Assembly: GCA_033725935.1 (NCBI GenBank)
Contig: MU867061.1
Coordinates: 434,001-498,000, forward strand
From: Cladorrhinum sp. PSN259
Taxonomy: Eukaryota; Ascomycota; Sordariomycetes; Sordariales; Podosporaceae
Direction: 5' to 3'
Length of the DNA stretch: 64,000 bases
Position 1 is the first letter of the stretch. Each line of letters begins with the position of its first letter. The translations under genes were made by a program, and so were the position numbers. Below the pieces are notes generated by a model. That model made no database searches. It was not told where the DNA came from and saw only the letters and a program-made list of their open reading frames with translations. Below are positions 1-9,700 of the stretch, piece after piece.

Positions 1-772
1 TCTTCCACCGGCGCACCGTCGGGTCTCAACCATCTCAGCGACTTGACACCACCCTCGTAGTCCCCTCTGAGAATCAGCCATCTGGGAGATTCGGGAATAA
101 ACCACAATGCAACTGTCAGAATGACGGGGACGATGTAAATCATTCCCAACGGGATCAGATAGGCAGATTTATCCGGTCTCTTGGCAGTCGCCCAATCGAT
201 AATGGTGCCAATCAGCGTACCGAACGAAGTGAAAAACTGGAATGCAGTCAAGAACCATCCTCGATACTTTGCCGGGCTTGATTCCTGGATGTACAGCTGA
301 GAAAAGGTCATGAAGTATCCGTTGGCGAGACCAATGAGGAACCGGCCGGCGTAAAGTGCTCCAATGTGCTCCGTGGCCATCATGATGATGTTGGAGGCGC
401 AGCAGAACCCGCAAGCGATCCAGAGGCATTGTCGGCGGGAGAGGTAAGTAGCTACTACACCTGCTGTTCCGGAGGAGATGAAAGCGCCGAGGGTCATGAG
501 GGAGGAGATCAGCTGTTGTCGCATAGTGTCGAGGTTCCAACCTATTGCTGTTTGGGGGGCTGGATGGCCGTAGATCTGACAATTTTAACGTTAGAATGCC
601 GATTGGACAGGAAATGATGAACGGGAAGTACTTTGAGGAAGCCAACCATGGCTTGGAGACCACCAATGAGACCAAAGTCAACGCCATATTGGAATGGCGA
701 TAGGACAATAAGACCGCATGCTATGAAGCATTTCCAGTGGGATCTCCACGTCTCTTTTGGTGGGGATTCCAT
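1..772 (-). CDS. MFS sugar (maltose/hexose-type) transporter, 5' part
   Basis: Two exons are visible: 772-632 and 575 to the window edge, with an intron at 631-576 (GTACTT...TTGTCAG). The first 47 codons join in frame to an open stretch of 191 codons, giving at least 238 residues before the gene leaves the window. The protein looks like a sugar porter of the major facilitator superfamily. Hydrophobic segments alternate with short loops, a GRFLIGLANGY stretch matches the family's GR-rich signature, and PESPRWL matches the signature at the end of helix 6. The N-terminus with FQYGVDFGLIGGLQAM resembles fungal alpha-glucoside/maltose permeases. It would import a sugar by proton symport at the plasma membrane; the substrate cannot be told. 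The start at 772 is chosen because homologous-looking sequence begins there and upstream codons look non-coding. Confidence 0.9.
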
Positions 773-3443
773 CTTTGAAAGGACAATGGCACGGTTGCCA
801 GTCGATGCTCCTCCAGCTTTGATGTTGGTGTTGAAGGATCGAGGGGAAAGGTCAAGAAGAGCCGGACGACGAAGGGTAGATAGCCGAAATGGCCCTGCGT
901 CCGCGGGGGCAAGCCAAGAAAAGGACAAATGGTAGGATATGTTCCCTTTCCCAATGGAAGGCAGTCCACGGAGTGAATGAAAGCGGGATAGATAAGAAAC
1001 CAAGCAGACCAATCCTACCCAGCCATGTGCCTGGATATTAAAGATCAATAAATCCAGGATACAATAACGGGCATCTTGGAGGTTGTATTTAACCAATCCT
1101 ACAATGCTGCATGCAGACAGGACAATTTGGAGAAAGGATACGACTCTGTCTTGGTGCTTCAAATGCCGAAGATGGACGAAGGGTCACACGGGCGGCGATA
1201 GTAGACTGGGTCGACGAAGACGTGCCATTGAGGATCTCTTAGTGGCAAAAGTAAAAGCATGGCAGCCATGGATCAAAACGGCCCAACCCCTAGACTAGCA
1301 CGTTGACACTAGTATCTGGCACCTCATTAGCATGGAACGAATGCGGAGAAGTGGAAGATGGCAGACATGGGTATACATGGTTTGCATGTGCGGCTTCCGA
1401 CTCGACGAATTGGGGTCGTCGAAATTAAATTGATGAGTGCGAATGGGGTGCCATTTCAGCCTGTATTTGCTTTTTTTCTTATTAGAGGCGAGGAGGGTAT
1501 ACATTGACTGGGTCCCGTGAACTGTGGGTTGAAGTAAAGATACGTATCAAGATTGACGGCTAAACGGTCTTTCCTCTCTCGATAACGGACACCAATTGAT
1601 ACTGCCGACGGGATGTCACTTGGAGGCTGTTTGCTTGCTTCGTTGACAGCTGGGGGAAAGGCCAAGACGAGACAACTGCGCGGACAAGTCTACCCCAACC
1701 CAGATGGGCAACACAACTCACCTTGACATGCATGTACACCATCCAGTTCCCGTGACAATTGGGTAACATTTCCCGACTCTTGTACTGCAAGGGTCCCAAG
1801 TTTCTCCCACCGCCTCCAACCTCCAACGCCTTGAGGTGAACAGATCCCTTGGACAGAACAAAGGTGTCTAGGCGCTGAGGGGTTGGTTCTAGCGTTTCCG
1901 TGGCCTTGGGTCGGCACCGGATATCGTGAGTCTGGTTGGCTAACTTGTCGCTAACTGATGGTGTTGTTCAGATGTTGTGACTAGTGCAGTGGTGTCGTCG
2001 CCCACCGTGGTGGTGTGGTGATTGAGTGTTCTGGACCTTGGGGGGGGGGGACACAGGCGGGGATTCAGGGCAACGTTCAGTGCAGTTGGTTCGTGCCAAG
2101 TCTGTGGGGTACCAGGCGCTAGCAACAGCCAACGAGTGCCGGGTTCCGCCTTTTGGTGGGGATCAAGACTTCCAGATCCCGGAAGGTGAACCGGGGGATG
2201 ATTTATTTCCGATGAAGTTTCCCTTTTGGAATTTGAGGAATTTTGGGGTGGTAGGAGCACTGCATGCTTTTTGTTTTTGCTGTTCGAGTGGTGTTCACCG
2301 ACAGACACCTGGGCAGAGCTCGTCCCACCGTCACCACCCTTCCAATAAGCACGCTTCAATTTATCGATCTCAAACTCATCTATGCACAAAACACTCAATC
2401 GACCGAGATTGCCCCACACAATATCTGTTGTCCTCGTTCTGCCAACTCCCACAATAACGACGTCGTTTCTCACCCATATCTGTCCCCAATGGTCTTGTCT
2501 GGTCATTTTTAGTTTCAGCAAATCTCGATCTTGACCATGCCACTCCCTTCTTTTTCAATGAACCTGCTGTTGAACTCGTCAACGTCCTTCAACATCCTGC
2601 TTGGCTCGAGGATTCACCACGGTCAGTTCATCCCCTCTTGCCACAACAACGTATGATCCCAGCTGTGCTGACCAGAATCTTGCAATGACGGGATACTTTC
2701 ATCTCTCCTTCAACCATTTCATGTCAACGTCATTTTGAGCTTTGATTCAAGGCGGCATGCCGGTTATGTGCCGAATCGGCCCTGTAGGCTGTGTGTGATA
2801 GCCATGCCAGCAGAAGCACAACTCCGCCGGAGTCAAACAATCTTGAAAACAGAGCCCCTATGTTCCACAGGCCCTTTCGGCCTGCTGTCGTGTAATCGCC
2901 TGACACCCAAACACCCACATTCCCCGCGCCCTATACTTCATTCAGACATGTGATACATGAATGCAGGCAATTGGCGTCTCGAGAGGCACACGTTCAGGGG
3001 ACTTGGTGGCAGATATCGACATTGACTTGTTGAGAATGGCTGCTTAATATCGTCATGTCTCCTGACACCGGACACCGATAGAGACAGAATCCTGTCGAAC
3101 ATGGATCATTACCAATAAATGGGCTGTAAAACAGGAGGCGATACATCTGCTTCTCACACCATTTGGTGCGGGTGCCAACACAAACCGGGGACGGAGACGG
3201 TTTCGTTGTGTTCCCGGGTTCCACGCTCCGATGGAGGTCGGGTGTTACCATATTACCTACATGTACAGAAGGAAGGGCTCTGAGCCTTGTGTAAACCGGT
3301 AGCCCCTCATATTCACCGGAACCCCTGCCTGTCTTGAATACGCCCAAAGGCAGCCTAGGCATTCTATTTCATCCAAGCCATCCGTTCCAGAACCTCCACG
3401 ACAGCCTGCACCATTTATCAACATATTCAACACAAAAGGAGTC
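773..3443. other. Intergenic region, about 2.7 kb
   Basis: This is the shared upstream region of the divergent sugar transporter and Clr5-domain gene. Several short open frames of up to 193 codons occur on both strands, but none shows a recognisable domain, a splice-compatible extension or a protein-like composition. It holds an 11-12 base G run near 2040. No RNA gene was seen. Confidence 0.6.
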
Positions 3444-5794
3444 ATGTCACTCTTCGCTCCCGGGCCTCAGTGGTTCTCCTTTCCTCCTACGTCAGTGAGA
3501 ACAAGGCGATACACCTACGCTCCAGTATTTGCTCCTCAAACACTGAACAGGCTTGACATTGCTTGTGCTGTACCCATAAATGCCCCAATGGCATACCCCG
3601 GCGCCGCTTCAGCCTCGGCTTCAAACCTCGACCCTGTCCTGATGAGTGGATATTTTTGCAGCCCTGAGTCATCACCCACCACTACCGCATCTCCCAGCGG
3701 TGTTGACAAGTTCAGCTCCTGTTCTTTTCTGAGATGCAGTTTCTCCTCCGAATCCGAAAGTGATGGAGCGGGAGCGGATGCTGTGGCAGAAAAGCCCCTG
3801 GTACCATCAAGCGCAGCCGACTGGGAGGCCAAGAAGGACATCATCTACAAGCTTTACATGGAGGATAATATCATCCTCAATGATGTCATCCAGGTCATGC
3901 TTGAGAAACACAAGTTCAAGGCGACGTAAGTTACCGGCCTTGATTTGGGTGGGTGACACCAGCTGACACGCAAGACACAAACAGAGCTCGAATGTACAAG
4001 GGACAGTTCTCCAAGTGGAAGTGGACCAAATACAACAAGTCAGGCAACGGAAGCACCACAAAGACACTTAAATCGAGAGTAAGCAAGAAGAGGGGGTTCA
4101 TCTCGGGTGCATCAACCGTCCACGTAACCGCCCACCACGATTCTCCAGCTGCCAGTGCTAGCACCAAATGCATCACCACCCCTGACGGACATTCCATGTC
4201 CCTGAAACCCCGTCGACACCCACACCAACAACAACAAGTCATCCAATCTCAGAGACCAACAACAAAGCCCCACCTCTTCCGACTCTTCAATATGAGCCCA
4301 GACCGATTCAAGTACGAATCCGCCCTTCAAGCTTACAGGAACCTCGTAGCAACCTGGTCCGGTCCAGAACACGAATCACCCTGGCGCATAACCTCCCCCT
4401 CGAACCCTCCCTCATCACAACTATCTTCACTATCCCTTCAACCCTCACTCTCATCCTCCTCGATCCTGCAACAAATCCGAACAGCCCTCGACCACTTCCG
4501 CGCCGGTTCACACTTGCAAGGCGGCTTCATCATCCGCAACGCCTTTCTTCGAATCGAATCAGCAATCAAGTGTCACCCCTCGGCAACGCTAAACGTCGAA
4601 GTGATTTGGGACATTTGCCTCGCGGTACCCCAATTAATCCTCGCTCTGGGTTACCACGACATACTGGTCTACTTCACGAGCCACGTCGCGCAGTTCACCG
4701 CCATCCAGCTTTCTCCCTCTCACCCTATAACCCGCATCAGCCACACCCTATCCTGCTTAGCTCAGGCAATTAGGGATTCACAAAGCCAAGAAGCGCGCTA
4801 CCACCTCGAGCACTACATCCTCCAAGGGTGGAACTTTTGGCTCGACCTGGCTTCCGCCCAGCGGGGCGCACATGACCACGTCACCATCCATCTGAGGCGG
4901 GGGTACGCCGTCTTGATCGAGGACTTTGAGCCGCAGACGGACACGCCCTTGCCCGCAATGATTGAGCCGTGGCCGGGGTGCGGCATCACGCGCCCTCGGG
5001 CGGGATCAAACTTTATGGCCGATTTTGAGACCTCTCTCAGAGAGTCGTTTAGAGCACGGGGGATGGTGCGGACCATGGCGCGCATTCTCGAGCTCGAAGA
5101 GCTGCTGAATCGCATGTATCTGCCCTTGTTCGTTACCAAACGCAAAGCGGAGCGGGCAAAGATACTGCTGGGGGCTGTCGTCCAGCGGAACGTGGCAAAG
5201 TTTTGCTCGAGGTTTGAGTTTGAGGTTCCGTCTCCTCTCGAAGATGAGGATTATTACATGGATGATAAGAGTCGGGTGGATGAGGATATGGATACTGATA
5301 TGGATTGGGACAAGAATAAAAACGAATGGGACAAGGAAATGGTTTCTAGCTTCCACGGACGGTACCTTGTTTTCAGTGCTCGGTATTTCATGGCTAGTAT
5401 TGCTGGGAATATGGGCGACCAAGAAGAGGCCAGGGAGCTAAGGAGGCAGAGTTTGGATATGGGTGATGACGTAAAGAAAGAGAGGGATCTGTTTTGGATG
5501 CAGACTGCGCTGGTGGTTGTGCAGGGACTCAGGGGGGAAGGCAAAGGTGAAGAGGCGAGACCGATTGAGGACGAGATGAGGAGGTGTGGGTGGGTTGGGA
5601 TTAGGACTCTGCCGAGAAAGGGGGAGGAAGGTGGGGAAGTGGTTCCTGTGGTGGAGAGACAACCTAGTGAGTTTGATCAAGATGATGATGATGGTGATGG
5701 GATGAATGAGCTTACCGAGTTGGATGATGACGGTGACGACCAAGATGAAGTGGAAGACGAAGGAAATGATTATGATTATGATTATGACGATTAA
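3444..5794 (+). CDS. Clr5-domain protein with acidic C-terminal tail
   Basis: Two exons, 3444-3925 and 3985-5794, flank a 59-nt intron and encode 763 residues. The Clr5 domain spans about residues 125-180 and is split by the intron. It begins DWEAKKDIIYKLYMEDN, continues through a helix-turn-helix-like stretch, and ends after the intron with RMYKGQFSKWKW. This domain is common at the N-terminus of filamentous-fungal proteins and is named after S. pombe Clr5, a silencing factor; the function of most copies is unknown. Here a Ser-rich 120-residue leader precedes it. The rest is a long helical region, as in many Clr5-domain proteins that have a poorly conserved C-terminal half. The last 45 residues are almost all Asp, Glu, Gly and Tyr (ending NDYDYDYDD). 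A nuclear, DNA- or chromatin-binding role is inference. A start at Met49 is possible. Confidence 0.85.
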
Positions 5795-6791
5795 GTGGCC
5801 AGCAATCATGATCTTACACGTATTTTTTACCAGTCGAGGGCCAATGTGAGAAGTTCTGTTGCCTTCATTGCCCGTCTGATGAGTTCCTCTGCCGCCCCAG
5901 CAGTCATCATCATCACCCTCTGCCGCCCATAACACAAACCAACCCATGACGCCGGCTACACAAGATACACGATAAATACATGGCACCACAAATCGAGTCG
6001 AGTATAAAGCACAACGTTTTAATTGTCCTACCTTGACCACCCCAATCCACTTTATCACCCGTGTAGCCATCCAGTGCCCTGATCAAACTCATCACAGACG
6101 GATGGTTCCCACGTAGGTTTCTCAAATTACACAAAGCTAGCTACCCCACGCGAAATTCCATTTCTTTTTGTTTCCCCTTCAAACCTCGATAAATAATAAT
6201 CTCCGAGAGTTTATCCGCCCCTCTTCTACCGTCTCCGTGCCCGTTTGTGATCTCCGTCTCCGTGGAGGAAGAAGTATTTCGAGTGGTGTTGTGAAATAGT
6301 AGTTGAAGAGGGTTATTCAAAATATAAAATCACTGCTAGTGTTGTTAGACGTGAAGCCTCTGGGGACCAAAAGTTCCTTTTTTGACATGTTTGGGCTTTT
6401 CTTCTTTTCTCTTTTCAATGACGTATAAACAAATCATGAAAAAACGATTCAACATATATTTAACAGTTACAGGCATCAAAGAATCTACGTCGCCTAGTGC
6501 TCTGCCTCGGACACACACTGAGGGGTCTTACCCCGGACCTTGTGTATCTCTGTGTCATGGGAAGGATTCCGGCATCTGACAGAGTTGAAGCTGGCTCTCG
6601 TGAGCTCTTCGAGGGCGTTACACATTAAGCTTTCACACGCAACTCCCATCATCACAACATGAAGACAGTGTTCTTTTCAGTATCTAATCTGTACAAAATA
6701 GGACCTTTTATTGATAATTAATGCATTTGTTCAAGTTTTGATTCCCTTCGTCCTAATCAATAATGTGCACAACAACTTTGGTGTCATGTAT
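5795..6791. other. Intergenic region between convergent genes
   Basis: This 1 kb stretch holds the 3' flanks of the Clr5-domain gene and of the GNAT gene on the other strand. It is locally AT-rich, and the part near 6370-6480 and 6690-6790 has poly(A)-signal-like motifs on both strands. No gene or RNA is recognised. Confidence 0.6.
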
Positions 6792-7541
6792 TCAGTTCGG
6801 CACCTCGGTCTCTGGTCTCTTCCAGATCATGGAATAATGCGGAACGTCACCCAGATAGCAACGATCACTGACGGCCTTGAAACCAACAGATTCATACAGC
6901 TTCCGACCGTTCAGTGTGGCAATAAGATATGCGTCCTTGCCGTCCTTTTCAATAAGCTCGATTCCCTTCTTCACGAGCATCTTGCCGATTCCTCTGCGCT
7001 GGTGCTTTGGATCAACACCCAGAATCATGAGGTCTAAATCACATTTGCTTGTCAGTTTATAAAAGAGCGTATAAAAAACAGTGAGAATACTCTTACACCA
7101 CATCTTGCTGTGTCCCTCCGGACCTAGAACCTTTAGAGTCTCAGCCTCAATAACCTCATACATTTGTCTCAGTGCCGCCTGGTCAAGCGGCGGAGGCAAA
7201 GTATCCGAGTCGACTTCGCTCTTTGCCGGCTCCTGGTCCTTCTTCTTCTCATCATTCCCCTTGGGTGGCTCCCACTGAGCAAAGCCCACCACTTCCTCCT
7301 CCTCTGATGCTTCATCTGCCTTGTCGACAACCACATAAGTGAGCATTCCCTCGTTCATCCTCCGGTAGTTGCGCGACGCCCTCCATTCTGCTTCGTCTTG
7401 AAAGGCGTCGCCAACGGGTGATAAGTGACGCAATTCAGCGGGGAAAAGTACGCTCGAGACGGTGTCGGCGAAGGAGGCGGCGCCAATTCTGCCGATATGG
7501 GGAGAGTCCTCCAGCTTTGCGGGACGGAGAAAAAGGGGCAT
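6792..7541 (-). CDS. GNAT-family N-acetyltransferase
   Basis: Exons 7541-7097 and 7033-6792 encode 228 residues. The protein would transfer an acetyl group from acetyl-CoA to an amine; its substrate is unknown. It starts with MPLFLRPAKLEDSPHIGRIG, typical of the first strand and helix of fungal GNAT proteins. The acetyl-CoA-binding loop is seen after LMILGVDPKHQRRGIGKML (the QRRGIG motif), followed by LYESVGFKAV near the C-terminus. An acidic, charged insert lies at about residues 78-108. The intron 7096-7034 starts GTAAGAG, has an ideal CTGAC branch site and ends TTTAG. It is exactly 63 nt and has no in-frame stop, so unspliced RNA would still encode a 249-residue protein. The spliced join restores MWYLMILGVD, which fits the family far better, so splicing is taken as the normal form. 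Confidence 0.9.
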   Translation of the reverse strand: MPLFLRPAKLEDSPHIGRIGAASFADTVSSVLFPAELRHLSPVGDAFQDEAEWRASRNYRRMNEGMLTYVVVDKADEASEEEEVVGFAQWEPPKGNDEKKKDQEPAKSEVDSDTLPPPLDQAALRQMYEVIEAETLKVLGPEGHSKMWCKSILTVFYTLFYKLTSKCDLDLMILGVDPKHQRRGIGKMLVKKGIELIEKDGKDAYLIATLNGRKLYESVGFKAVSDRCYLGDVPHYSMIWKRPETEVPN

Positions 7542-7892
7542 GTTTACAAATGGTCGATATGAAATATTTTTGAGGCTGTCAAGTTTGAGGGAGAGAGATG
7601 TGAAATGGATTTGATCCGTAAAATACTGGGCAACCCCGCATTTAACTAACTACCAATGACTCATGGAACCTTCTTTTTTTATTTTATTTTTAAAAAAAAA
7701 TCCGAGCAAGCTGACGATCCGATCCACGCGGTCGTGTGGATCCCCCAAAAGAGCCAAGTAACAGCCCACGCGGCCCCGACCCGACTCCCGAGAAAGGAAG
7801 GAGGTTGCAAATCCCAAGACACCCGTGAACACCCCCACACGCACTGCAATCCTTCCGAACCGAAGCATTTCCCATGCCGGGCCGACCGGACA
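7542..7892. other. Short intergenic region
   Basis: This 351-base stretch is the promoter side of the GNAT gene and the 3' side of the ToxD-like gene, both on the minus strand. It contains an A/T-rich block near 7670-7700. No gene is seen. Confidence 0.6.
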
Positions 7893-9011
7893 TCACAACA
7901 TCGGGTGTCGAATCAAGACCTTTTCCATACTCAACTTGCCCTCAAAAACATCGTGAATAGCCTTCACAGCCTCTTCCGCCTCATTCACCACCCTAATTTT
8001 CGGTAAAGGCTTCCAAACTTTTTTGTGATTCTCAACAAACCAACTCACCACTTTCCTCTGCCTCTCCCACCACCCAGGCCGCTCCTCCAACGCTTCCCCC
8101 CCGGGCCATTTCCGCGAAAACAAAACAAACTGCCAGTCATCGTCCTGCGTAACAGGCAAGACGCACCACAACTTTCCCTTTAGATTCCCGCCCTCCAAAA
8201 CGTGAGGTAACAAACTCCTCTTGGCAATAGCCGGAGAACTCTCCTCCCACTTTTTTGCCGCGCTGGCATCCTCGGGCTCAAATATCCCCAACCCAGCTCC
8301 CACGCAATCAAACACCTCACTCAACTCCACCCCCAACTCTTTTGTTTTCTGTCTTATCTGCTGGCTGACCACGTCCCCGCCCAATCGGTAATCAAACACC
8401 TCGGTCGCGCCGACGCTTTTGACGGCTTCAAAATTCCGCTCGGAGCAGACCGCGAAGATATGCTTGATTCCCACCTCCCGCGCTACTTGCACGGCCGCCC
8501 ACCCTACTGCACTTGCCCCTCCCCAGATTAATATCCCTCTGTTGCCTCCCTCGGGTTTTTTTCCGTCGACACCCGCAGCTGGAAGAGCGTACCCTAATCC
8601 ATTTACGATGCCGTCAGCGGCGGTGAGTAACGCGCTGAACATGCCCGCGGCTGTTTCCTCGGCCATGTCCCCCGGTTTGGGGAGCAGTAACTCTTTATCC
8701 TCGTGTATGATGCTGCTCTGGTGCGCACCGGCGTGCAGGGGCCGAAAGGGGGCGGGCCAGGTCATTCCGAGGACTTTTGTGCCAGAGGCAAAATGGGGGG
8801 AGGAGATGATGCGGCCGGTGAAGTCGTACCCCGTTATTGAGGAGTGGAGGGACATGTACGCGTGGCGGAGGTCGGCGGGGTTGATTGCCGAGAGAGAGAC
8901 GGAGATTGAGGACTGGGAGGGCGAGGGTTGGGGGTGAGGGGGGGAAGGGATGATGGTGATTGTGCCTTGGGGAGTTAGGTAGAGTGCTTTGGAGGCTGGA
9001 GAGGAGGACAT
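7893..9011 (-). CDS. ToxD-like zinc-independent MDR oxidoreductase (enoyl/quinone reductase)
   Basis: A single exon of 372 residues belongs to the medium-chain dehydrogenase/reductase superfamily, in the group called ToxD-like or trans-enoyl reductase-like in fungi. The N-terminal GroES-like half carries INPADLRH and ITGYDFTGRI. The NAD(P)H-binding Rossmann half begins with ILIWGGASAVGWAAVQVA, continues with VCSERNFEAVKSVGATEVFDYR, and includes VFDCVGAG. The usual zinc-binding cysteines are absent, as in quinone and enoyl reductases. It would reduce an activated double bond or quinone with NADPH in the cytosol. The frame opens 26 codons earlier at 9089, but that extension is only a run of hydrophobic residues from an AT-rich leader. 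The Met at 9011 (MSSSPASKAL) matches the family start. No polyketide synthase lies nearby, so a role in a toxin cluster is not supported. Confidence 0.88.
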   Translation of the reverse strand: MSSSPASKALYLTPQGTITIIPSPPHPQPSPSQSSISVSLSAINPADLRHAYMSLHSSITGYDFTGRIISSPHFASGTKVLGMTWPAPFRPLHAGAHQSSIIHEDKELLLPKPGDMAEETAAGMFSALLTAADGIVNGLGYALPAAGVDGKKPEGGNRGILIWGGASAVGWAAVQVAREVGIKHIFAVCSERNFEAVKSVGATEVFDYRLGGDVVSQQIRQKTKELGVELSEVFDCVGAGLGIFEPEDASAAKKWEESSPAIAKRSLLPHVLEGGNLKGKLWCVLPVTQDDDWQFVLFSRKWPGGEALEERPGWWERQRKVVSWFVENHKKVWKPLPKIRVVNEAEEAVKAIHDVFEGKLSMEKVLIRHPML

Positions 9012-9700
9012 TGTGATGGGTGAGCTAGAATGATAAAAATAAAAACTAAAAACAAGAAGAAAAAGGAAGCCGTATGTTTGTTGGTTCAAGTGATAGGATA
9101 AATAGATAGTTCCGAACTTTGGATTTTATAAAATAAAAATAAATAAATAAATAAAGTATCCCAACTTGTAGTTTTAAAGCTCTAATTACCTATTCAGCGC
9201 GGTACTCCGTGGACTCGGAGGTTTTTACGTCCGCTTACAAATTCGGTCAAAGACGTGACTCAGACACATACGGACTCCCAACCAACACTCGCATCACCTT
9301 GCAGCACACAAGGTGTAGGTAGGTAACCAACTAACCAATTCTCGGCTTGAAAGGTTTTCTGAATTTGGGTAATTGCAAGTTTTCATAAAAACGTCCACAC
9401 AACAGGTCTTTGAGTCCGAGGAGATCACCGAGTGAACCTGAGAAAAACCGAGGTGACCAATAATGACACGAGTTAATTGTACCACTTGATAAAAAGACAT
9501 AATGTGTGTGTGTGAAATGACGTCTTTTCGTTGACCTGTTTCTCGCATGATAAGTTTGCCTCATGATATAACAGAAAATTGATACCAAAAGTCTTTTTTT
9601 TTTTTTTTTGGTCTGTTGAAGATTGCGGTCTAACAAAAAGATCTACTTCAACTTCTAGCTAAAATTAGGTGGCTTCTTCCAAAACAAAGTCAAGAAAACA
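9012..9700. other. Intergenic region
   Basis: This AT-rich stretch of 689 bases lies upstream of the ToxD-like gene and downstream of the Hce2-repeat gene. It holds an AAAT-type run near 9130-9155 and a T run near 9593-9609. No gene is recognised. Confidence 0.6.

Noticed and set aside
1940..2521. Minus-strand open frame of 193 codons in the first intergenic region
   Set aside because: No domain, no signal, a composition of random low-complexity pieces, and competing frames on the other strand.
9011..9089. Upstream start giving the ToxD-like reductase a hydrophobic leader
   Set aside because: The leader comes from an AT-rich untranslated stretch, and the family is cytosolic and starts at the downstream Met.
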